A stretch of DNA of 64,000 bases, from assembly GCA_027405735.1 (NCBI GenBank), contig JAPEHQ010000003.1:2170001-2234000 (forward strand). The letters run 5' to 3'. Positions within the stretch are counted from its first letter, which is position 1, and the number at the start of each line of letters is the position of its first letter. The position numbers were made by a program, and so were the translations under genes. The notes below the pieces were generated by a model. It had not been told where the DNA came from, ran no database searches, and saw nothing but the letters and a program-made list of their open reading frames with translations. Source of the DNA: Mucor racemosus (taxonomy: Eukaryota; Mucoromycota; Mucoromycetes; Mucorales; Mucoraceae). Shown here one piece after another: positions 12,760-22,300 of the stretch.

Positions 12760-14225
12760 TTAGAATTTGTCGCTTAGTGCAGTGGTTATTTGTCGACCTT
12801 CATCGTCCTTATTTCCTGGAAGGTCAGAAATAATATCGCTCAATTCTTGTACTAAATCATCATCTAAAGGTAATTCGGCTGTGGGAAGAAGCGCTTCATC
12901 ATCAATACTCTCCTTATTAATTTTAAAGTTAAGAATATTCGTATGATCCCAACAATTTTTGATGGATTTTGGCTTTACTCTAATCCAGGCATCAGCCAAA
13001 AAGTACAACGCATCTACCTCATCCATTCTGTAATCTTCAACATGATCTAATTGAATGCCTGAAAGATACTTATTTACTGCTCTGAGATATTGATGTCTGC
13101 GAAATTGAGCCTTGAAATTAGCAATTATACCTTATGTAATAGAAAACAAAATTAATAGACGATGGTTTTTCTTATAATGTGAATACAATGATATAAGTGT
13201 AATGATACTTTACCGTCATCCAAGGGTTGCAATTTGCTGGTAGTATTTGCAGGAAGGAAAACGAGTTTGATGTTATTGAATTCCATTTTCAGCTTGTGCA
13301 CAGAAGCATTGCCGACCAAGAGAGCTACCTTTCTATTTGCATAGACAAATGAAGCATTCAGATGTTTGATATACTTTTTAAAAATTTCGGTAGTCATCCA
13401 GGCACTTGGGCTAGAATGATATTCTACATAATGGGATTGACCGACAGAAGTAGTTTTTCTATATAATGCTGGTTTTTTTGTTGCCGCTCCTGGAGTTTTC
13501 CTTCTCCCTATAACAATAGGATGACCTTTGTATGATCCATCGTAGTTTGTCACAAAACCAACAGTGAATCTGTTTTTGGATTTTTTGGAACCACCGATTG
13601 GCTTTTTGGAGATCGTTCGGGTTGGTTGCTGCTCATAGTAGAGCCCTGTTTCGTCAAAATTCATTATATCTTTTAAATCATAAGGTTCCAATAGTTGCTC
13701 AATCTTTTTTAGCACTTCCATTATGTTAGGGCTATCTAAATTAACGGAATTGTTTTCTCCATACATGTGTCGACATTTAACTCCAATTCTTTTAAAAACA
13801 TTACTTAACCATCCATCAGAAAATTTGATTTGATCTTTTGCTGGCAATTCATTCATCTTGTATTTCTTGTTAGCGACTACTTTTGCGTAGAGAATAACTG
13901 CTGCACGATTAATTGGAATGTTTTTATCACTCATTGAATCTATATAGTTTTCTATTTCTTTATCAAGTTGAGGCATTTTTATGCTTCTGTTGCTTTTTCC
14001 TTTGAGGTTACCGTCTTTAAAGGTTCGAAATATCTCATCTTTGCGGGATAAAATGTTGGATATAGTCTTCTGACTAACACTTCCTGAAATATTAAATTCT
14101 TTTCTAGCCCATTCACCAAGCTCAACTTGAGACAATCCACTGAACATTAAATAGTGATTGCAAATAGCATGTTGTTGCTCAATAGAGAAGCGATTTCTTG
14201 ATTTCTTATTACTGTTTTTGTCCAT
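12760..14225 (-). CDS. pogo/tigger-like transposase (one intron, catalytic D lost)
   Basis: Exon 1 14225-13214, intron 13213-13131 (83 bp, GTAAAG...AAG), exon 2 13130-12760, giving 460 aa. The splice keeps the frame and joins LQPLDDG to IIANFKAQFRRH, the normal continuation of this family. Residues 1-55 look like the psq-type helix-turn-helix and about 75-140 like the CENP-B-type DNA-binding domain. From about 185 comes the DDE_1 nuclease, with D191 in NFDETGLYY and D336 in QPLDDG. The second catalytic aspartate, normally in a LLxDNAxxH motif, is replaced by glycine at 305 (LLVGNASVH; GGC for GAC), which should abolish cutting. The C-terminus is acidic. The protein would have moved the surrounding element; this copy is probably dead or DNA-binding only. 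Confidence 0.85.
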
Positions 14226-14509
14226 TGGTGTGTTACTTATTAAAATAAATTATCAGTCAAAGGATTTATAACTAATCAAATAAAGAGGTTTTATTTATTA
14301 TTATAAAATCTGAAGGTTTATATACTATCTGCTAATTTATATTAATAATACCTTAAAGATCTTCGTGGGTTAATTCCTAGTTAGGAAGTACCAGTGGTAC
14401 AATTTGACATTTAATTTCAATACCTAAAGTGGACTGTTTTATAAACCTAAGCCACACGCGTTATATAAGGCTATGCTCTATATAAGGCTGAAAATTCCTT
14501 CCAAAAAGT

Positions 14510-14533
14510 TAGCCTTATATAGCGCGACTACTG
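14510..14533 (-). repeat. pogo element right terminal inverted repeat
   Basis: Complement of the left TIR, 24/24 identical; followed by the TA of the target duplication. Confidence 0.9.
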
Positions 14534-16036
14534 TATCACACATAAGATTTAAACAAATTAGCCTTCTTTAAACTTACTATTTTAGTTTACGACTGTCAGC
14601 TGTAAAAGTTTTTGTTTTCAATCATAGCTACGATTAATGCTATGTTTGTTAGGCAATTCATTAGATTATTCTTTTTTTGTGTTTCTAAATTATTTGAAAT
14701 TTTATCACTTTTCTGGAACATTTCGTGGGTTTGTAGTCAGTTCTAACTTTTGATTGAGTAGATATAAATATAATTATTGCCTTCGATTTCATCTGGTAAT
14801 CATCAAGAAATACGTCCAACAATACAGTAGCAAATAATCATATTTGATCTTAGAATGCGGTTAAATGAAAATATCAGTCTCCAATGTAAACTGATACCTA
14901 TATTAAAAACATTAGTCTCGTTTGTTAGCATGCGCATTCAGGTAAAAGAAAAGAATACCAGCGTTATAGTCTGATATGCCTTATCAAACGGTGAATAATA
15001 TCCTTGGAATATGAAAACAAAAAGAGATAAACAACACACGTAGAAAAGGGTTTTCAAGCCTTTACATTATTTAGCACAATTAAAACCCTGCTAAATTGCT
15101 CATTTCAACCAATGTAAAAGCAGCACTACAGCGCATGAATCATAAACTAAATAAAATAAACAATATCTGTTATTATAGAAACATACATTTTTATATCAGA
15201 AAAACCGTCGTCTGTCATATCATACATTCATTAAAAAATTGCAAAAGCGAGCCCGCAGAGCGACACCATAATTGAGCATAGCAAGATTGAACGACTAAGC
15301 CCCTCATACTATAGTATATGCAGTAGTATATCTAAGTTTTGAATAAAAAAACGTTTTCTTTATAACTTTTCTTATATTTAAGCACATACGGTCTGAAAAT
15401 TCAGTTTTTGTAGCGGACATTTTCGGCGCTCATTTCATCCTTACCAACACTCATGATTTTGATCAAAAAATAGAAAAATCAAGTTTTGATACCAAAATCA
15501 ACGTTTAAATATGCTACATTGTGAGAGAAAATTGTAGCCATGAGTAATACACATTTTATAAAAGCTTAATATTAAATGTTAAGTAATGAAAATTTGCATT
15601 TTTGGCCCAAAAACGGTTTTTTGATTAAAGGATTTTCATGTTATATTTTGCAATAAAAATGCTTATTATTTTTTATTGAGCAAATAGAGCGCTAAATTCT
15701 GCATATGTGTATATTTTTTGTTTTTATAATTGGTAGTATAATTAACTCTACATTTGCAAAACCAAAAAAAAAAAATTAAAAAATGTCAAAATTGATGATC
15801 TGGATAAAAATAATTTTCTAAATTAATATTCCGCTTACAAGCCTTGTAAGTCTTAAAAATAAGTGATTTTATAATACTTGAGAACTTTTTCAAGAATTTA
15901 CGATGCTGTACCCACTTGATTCAAGCTTATTACTGTTAATCTTTATACATGTTAATATGGTGTGGTAGTTTATTTGATGATAATATAGTCTTACGTTATA
16001 ATTAATGCGTTAGAGATGATTTATATTGAGTTCTAG

Positions 16037-16255
16037 TCTTATCTCTCCAATATCATAAACAGAAACATGACCATCACTGGAACCTATTGCCGCCTTTTTG
16101 CCGTCTGTGTTCCAAGCCAATTTATTCAATGCTTTACCAGCAGAACTAACTTAAGTACTTACAAATAGTTTCTCAGTATTTGCATTCAAATTCCATACAT
16201 TGAATTGACCGGTTCCATCTGCAGTAGTACTAGACGTATCATCAGCCCGCCTTAT
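16037..16255 (-). pseudogene. Captured dynein intermediate chain WD40 fragment (copy B)
   Basis: The clearest copy. On the minus strand it reads DGTGQFNVWNLNANTEKLF, then a TAA-containing spacer, then GKALNKLAWNTDGKKAAIGS and SDGHVSVYDIGEIRL. This order and spacing are those of the final WD40 blade and tail of dynein intermediate chains (KALN..RW..G..IAVGDSEG...YDVGE). The block is only about 70 codons long, lacks the rest of the gene, and the stop is shared with the other copies, so it is a transposon-borne gene fragment. A generic WD40 origin is the alternative. Confidence 0.65.
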
Positions 16256-17850
16256 GATAAATTTCAATCTAAAATCAGAAACATCACTCTGTCATTGTTA
16301 TAAGCTATGAAAAGCTTGATTTTTAATAATACAGTAATTAAATAAAAATCAAGATGATTCTAATAGCATATGGCGAGTATTTAACATCTAATTAAGTTTG
16401 ATAAAGTATGCTTTTGAACTCTTTTAAAAATCCTAAGGCAAACTCAACATCTTGGTGCTGTAATTTCTATCCATCAAAATGTTGCGAATTCCACCACTAC
16501 ACATTGAATGCACTTTTTTTTTTTATCTATCTTGACATCTTGACCTCGATGTACATTGTTGGATATCTGATTTTTACCAACTGTATTTTCTCTAATCCAT
16601 TAATATTCAGTTATATTGAACGATGATTTGTAGCACTGCCAAAAAAAATGCTTCAAAAATTTTCTACATACCAAATCATGCAATTTAGTAGCCATAATTG
16701 CACTTAACTATGCTTTTTGAACCTATTGATGTTAATCGGAATAATTAGTACTTTCATTCAAAAATCAAAAGTAAGCTTTGATTTATAAATTTACATTCAC
16801 CCATTCAATAAATGGCATTGCATTTATTATCAGTTATATCGATTGATCATTTTCATTTTGATTCGATACAACATTTCACAATTGAATGCCTAAATTACAC
16901 TTGAGCCACCAACAGGTATCAACACAAAAAAGTCTCATACAGGTCAACAAAGCATCACAATTTGGATAATTTTTTTGTGTTCATATAGATCTGACCTCTC
17001 TCACACATTAATAGACCTCTGCATGAACCATCATATCTCCATCTGTTCAATTTAACTGAAATACATTGAACGCCAACATCGTACTTGATAGAACGCCTTA
17101 TTTTATTGCGAGTCAACACAACTAATTTGATGCTAGTTTAGCATCAGTAGTTGAATTAGATAAGTTTGAGATTCGACAACCCCTTTTAATATTTTTGCAT
17201 ACCTTAAGCTTATAATGGACCATTATTATAGATACGCTAATCAAGGATAATGAGTTAACTCTAATGGACGAACTAGTTGATGAGCAGTATAAATGAAATA
17301 TTAAAATCAAATATAGCAATATAGCAATTGAATGAGCGAAAAACAATAAACCATGTAAATTAGCATAATTGGATTGTTTCAAGCGTTTCGAACTAAATAC
17401 GCCTTTAATTTTGACCTGTATAAATTGATTTATTAGTAAAATAAATTAACAAGTAATGATTATGGTGTATAAGATATTCGGTAGTGCTATACAAGACAAC
17501 ATTTTGTTTTCCTCTACTTGGCTGTTGGTCATTAAACAGAAACAACTATTTTTTAGAAATAAAATAGATTAACAAGAGTTTATTCATTCATTCATTCAAA
17601 TCAAGTCAATGCTATGCATACTTTTATAATCACCAATTTTTCTGCAAGTAGATACTGTTGTATCGACTTTAGACCAAAAGCGCAATGATTATAACGTAGA
17701 TGATGGAACAAAATGACAAGGTCTTGGATACTTTTTTTGTTCGAAAAAAATATTATAAAGCACCCTAACATTAACAGTTAATGATTTATTTCCAAATAAA
17801 CAATAGGAAAAACATGTACTTGTACCTGCTACTTGATTTCAGTTATTAGC

Positions 17851-18464
17851 AGTAAAATACGCGTAAAGAATCTGAAACCTTAGCACTGAAGAATTAATAC
17901 CAACTGCAAAAAACAGGATATTTCCGGACACTTGTTTTTGGATTAAGGCTGAACACCTCAGGTGCACAGGCATATAATGTTTTCTTGGTGTTATTTAATG
18001 AGAAAAAAAAGTAGAGCAGGGATGAAAAGTGAGACCCAGTTTTTATGGAAAAAGTGGTGAATTTTGCCTGTTTTTCAGTCTTTCAAGGCGTGTAGAATAA
18101 ATTTAAGAGTAGGTAGCGTAATTCAACTAATTTATATCTGTTTATCAGTGTCTAAGGTATATGCTAAAAAGTGTTTAGTATGAAGGTAGTTATAGAAAAG
18201 AGGGCACGCTCCAATTTTGAAGATTGCAAACTATAAACATTCAATGCTAGATTTTTGAATAAGTTATTCACGAACATGGCAAATAATAGAATAGAATAAT
18301 ATAAGCTATATTTAAATTCAAATTTTCAGGTAAGTACACGTATTTTTTGGACATTATTAATTATTGTGGGAAAGGAGTACCACTACATTTTTATCACTAA
18401 TGGGTCTTGGGTTCCGATTCCTGCAAATTCGTTTTTTTTTTATTAACTGGAAATTATTTACACA
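17851..18464. other. Intergenic DNA left of the retrotransposon array
   Basis: Unique AT-rich sequence with no supported gene. A weak B-box-like string ggttccgattcc lies at about 18413, close to the Ty3 insertion point, but no tRNA folds around it. Confidence 0.4.
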
Positions 18465-18469
18465 GACGC
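18465..18469. repeat. Target-site duplication GACGC, left
   Basis: GACGC directly precedes the outermost LTR and recurs at 34559-34563 directly after the last LTR. Five-base duplications are typical of Ty3/gypsy integrases. Confidence 0.85.
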
Positions 18470-18998
18470 TGTCGTATATTTTCAGGATTGATAAATAATA
18501 CTTAAAAAAGAATACAATTATAAAAGAATGAGTAATTAATCAGTTCTTCAACTGTATAATAAAAACAAGATATCGTTTATTTAGATGTAAAAGTATGGCC
18601 TTTTATATTGATTAGACATTGAGATCCTGAGATGTAATTTAAGGCACTATTGAACTATTGGATCTGTTTGATAGTAATCTATGGATTGAAATGGATCAAT
18701 CATAATTTAACCGTTCTTGCAGAGCTTGTGAGTTGTCCTGTTTCAATACTGCGCTAAATATGCTTGGATGTTGATTTGATAACTACTTGATTGGTTAACT
18801 GCTGGGATGAAATAATGTGGTGTCATAATTGAGGTCCAAGCGTTCTTGGTAATTACTGGATTAAACTTGGTACGCTAGGAGTTTCTTATATCCGATATCA
18901 AGACTTGCACTTCAATACATGTCGTAGTCAATAGATTGTAAGATGTATTGATACTGTAGAAGGTGATAATGTATGATACTAGTAGGTGGAATACAACA
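18470..18998 (-). repeat. Chromovirus LTR 1
   Basis: 529 bp. On the coding (minus) strand it begins TGTTGTATTCC and ends ATATACGACA, the TG...CA ends of LTRs. A TATA-like element (complement of ccttttatatt, near 18600) could be the promoter. It is the 3' LTR of the leftmost unit. Confidence 0.9.
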
Positions 18999-18999
18999 T

Positions 19000-19018
19000 T
19001 GCTCCCCCCCAGCCTTCT
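19000..19018 (-). other. Polypurine tract of unit 1
   Basis: On the minus strand the bases just before the 3' LTR read AAGGCTGGGGGGGAGCAA, the plus-strand primer site of LTR retrotransposons. The same tract, with 7 Gs, lies next to LTR 3; next to LTR 2 it has 6 Gs. Confidence 0.8.
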
Positions 19019-19343
19019 ATGAGATAAAACCGGGAAGTGGGTTTTGTAGATCATGTTTCAAATTAATTTAAAGACGCAGATCTTGGGAAAATTAATTCAA
19101 AAATGAGGATAGGCATAAAGAAAAGAGTTGACATGACCAGGATAGAAAAGAAAAGACCAATTTGAAGTAGATGAGGCACCAGTATAAATGAGAAAACCAG
19201 AGAAGTAAAGTAGTATAAATTTGGTATAAGATGAAAGTGTTGAAGAGCTTGTAGTGATCGATAAAAACCTTTGGAAAAAACCTTGGCAGGAAAAAAAATA
19301 AAAAAAGTAAGGAAAAGATTACTACAACTATTTGCTTGATGAA

Positions 19344-22300
19344 TTAAGCTTGTTGTGGAGACAACATTTCTTGATTTGTAGCTTTAGAATTAGGCTTCTT
19401 GTTGGGATGTCGACGATCTACAGTAGGTCCTGCGTGCTTTCGACGACGATTCAACTTGCGTTTATTAACTGTATTAGGTAGCGGCGCACCTATAGTTGGA
19501 TTGATTCTTGCCCAATAATCACGAATAGGTTTCTTAGAGTCAAAGTCGGATTCGCGCTGCCATGTATCATCTGACTTCTGGTATCCTACCCAATTTGTGC
19601 GATAGAACATTTCACCAGTGTCTTTGTCGATACGATGGTTAACGATAGCCTGTACTTCATAATGACGATCTTTGAACCCGTGTGTGAGATGGTTATCTGA
19701 AGAATCTATGACTCGTATATGTTGAGTAGCTACATCTCGAGATAAAAGTTCACCTGTTAAATCTGCTAATACATAGCTGCCATGTCTAGTATAGTTTTTT
19801 ATTAGGTATGGTCCTAACCAGCGAGGGCTTAGTTTGGATGTGCGAAGTGGATTTACAATCATAACTTTTGAGTTGATTGGATACTTGTCGTATACAATTT
19901 TGTGAGTGCGTTCAAAAGTAGCATGATCTTTTAATTGTGTTTCCTGGATTCGTTTGTGAATAGCAGGGATAACAATTTCCTTAACGTATTTTAATCGCTT
20001 GTCAATAATTTCAGTATTTGCATTATTAATATCAATTGCAGGAGCAGGTGAATTCGAATAATCTTTGAAAAGATTTGGTGCACGATTAAACATGACAGAA
20101 AAAGGTTGAGATTTGTGCAGACGAGCATACTGAATGTTCATGGCATATTGAATGACATCTAGATATAGATCCCATGATTCAGGTTCTGCTGCATCGTGCG
20201 TTAATGATTTGATAATAGCTCGTTTGCTAACACCCATAAATGATTCGACCAGGCTGTTGCCAGTAGGCGTGTATGGTAACGATGTTAGGCGATCAAGACC
20301 ACTTAATTCGAGGAATTCTCGTATGAAAGTTCCAACAAATTCATTAGCATTATCACTTGTTATACGAGCAGGCCATCCAAACAAAGAACAGACAGATAGC
20401 AAGGATCTAGCTACAGTCACTGGGCTCTTGTCAGGTAGTGCTCGCAATATAGTAAATCTGCTAAAATAATCAACAATAACTAAAATGTAATTATTGCCTG
20501 AGGTTGATGTAGTAGCGAAATCTCCTAAATCGACAGCAATGTGATCGAATACATTGTCTGGTAATACACTTCGAGGTGGATGATATCCAACACTAAAAAT
20601 TCCGTGTGATTGACAAGCATGACAATCTTTTAAAACTCTAGTAATATCATCTCGCATGTGTGTCCAATGTACAGCATAATCATTGTGTAGAATTTTCTCA
20701 ATAGCATTAATACCCACATGACCTAACAAATGTACTTTCAGAATGAGTTCGATTCTCTCAGATTCTGGAGGTGTCATATAGTCAGCATATTTCATTGCTC
20801 GTGAAATGAGAATATTATGGTTGTGTGGTAATGTATCAGAATTTTTAATAGACGGACTATTGTTATTCGTTAATGAATTATCGTTGTGATCGTTTGATTT
20901 TGATGATGAAATAGCATTATAAGTTGAAGCATCAAAAACGTCAATATCGTTATTCACAGGAGTGTGATAGTTAATATCATGTTTCGTGGGGAATGATGAA
21001 TACTTAAAGTTGCTTTTCTTAAAGCGTTTTTTAAACAAGGTGTTGTTTTGCTTTTTAGGTTTGAGTAAAGATGAGTCACGGTTGTTTGTTTGTGTTAAAA
21101 GATCGGTGTCGCCAGGTTTGTGGTTTCGTCGTTTTTCTTTTACAAAAATACTCGTGTTGTTGTATAAATTACCCCCCTCCAGTTTATTGTCATCTGGTGT
21201 ATCAGTTGGAAATAAACGACTGAGAGCATCTGGTAAAATATTACGCGATCCTGGAATATGAATGATATCATAAGTATAATGAAAGAAAATAACTTCATAC
21301 CATGTTAACAACATCATATTAGGAGTCGATTGAGTTTGCAACCAAACAAGACTACGGTGATCTGTATGTAAGATAAAAGGTATACCGAAAAGCCATTTGT
21401 GAAACTTTGTGAACATGTAGACAATAGCCAACAGTTCGCGTTTAGTTGTGGAATAAGCCATTTCAGATTTGGATAATTTGCGACTAGCCATTGTGATATA
21501 GTGTACTGTGTTGTCTTTGATTTGATAGATAATACCACCAACAGCAGTAGCAGAAGCGTCTGTAGCAACATTTACTTTGTATCGAAAATCAATGGGGCTG
21601 AGTGCAGTTGAGGAAGCGAGAGCTTTTTGGAGATTGTAAAATGCAGTTGTATGAGTGTCATTCCAAATACTAGCAAGGCTTTTATGATTACGCAATTCAT
21701 TCAAAGGAGCAGCAAGTGTACCGTAACCTGGAATAGCACTACGAAAATAGTTGGTAAATCCAAGATAACGCATGATATCTTTGCCAGTTTTGGGAAGCGG
21801 CCATGTATGAAAGTTTGTCAATTTACGGGAATCAGGTACCAGGCGATTATGGATAATGCTCCAACCAAGGACATGTACACTGCGTTGAGCAAAGACAATT
21901 TTGTCCGGGTTAATTTGGAGATTTGCGTTAGTCAAACGTCGAATCACTTCTGCAAGTAATTGCGTATGTTCTTCGAGTGAATCGTTAAAACTTAGCACAC
22001 CAATATCGTCGACATAGAGACAAACATGTTCTCGCATGTCGGAGAATAAATTTGAAAGACAGCGTGACGTTAAATTGCCAATAAAGGAAATCCCGAAACA
22101 AACTTTGCGCCACATATATTGCTGATTGGTAAATGGACACGAGAAACTCAACTTAAATCGAAAGCGTCTGTCCACTAAAAAACTAGTGAAAAAACTCTTT
22201 ACGTCGATGGAACTTATTATCTTTGCAGCACTGAAGCGTTGATGAATGTCATCGATGCGTGGCATTTGATATTTATCCGTACTGACGAGGATTTGGTTGA

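Larger units (their letters stand above)
12551..14533 (-). mobile_element. pogo/Tc5-type DNA transposon
   Basis: A 1983-bp element with perfect 24-bp terminal inverted repeats beginning CAGTAGTCGCGCTATATAAG, flanked by a TA duplication (12549-12550 and 14534-14535), as expected for the Tc1/mariner-pogo superfamily. Subterminal copies of ctatataaggct follow the left TIR and recur inside the right end. It carries one spliced transposase gene on the minus strand. Copy A at about 4238-4255 gives the paralogous uninterrupted sequence, supporting the insertion boundaries. Confidence 0.9.
11974..17850 (+). mobile_element. CACTA-ended dispersed element, copy B (with nested pogo)
   Basis: The best-preserved left end of the family: CACTATGGCCGACC at 11974, preceded by ATA. 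It aligns along its length with copies A, C, D and E, including the block at 15375-15900 that recurs at 5100-5650, 40850-41370, 43880-44400 and 61540-62050. It is split by the pogo element 12551-14533. It extends further right than copy A up to about 17850, but the right terminus (TCGGCCGTAGTG) is missing. The element without the insertion is near 3.9 kb. No transposase is visible. Confidence 0.65.

Noticed and set aside
18405..18440. tRNA-like B box (ggttccgattcc) followed by a T run near the Ty3 insertion
   Set aside because: The T-loop does not fit TTCRANY, and no acceptor, D or anticodon arm can be paired.
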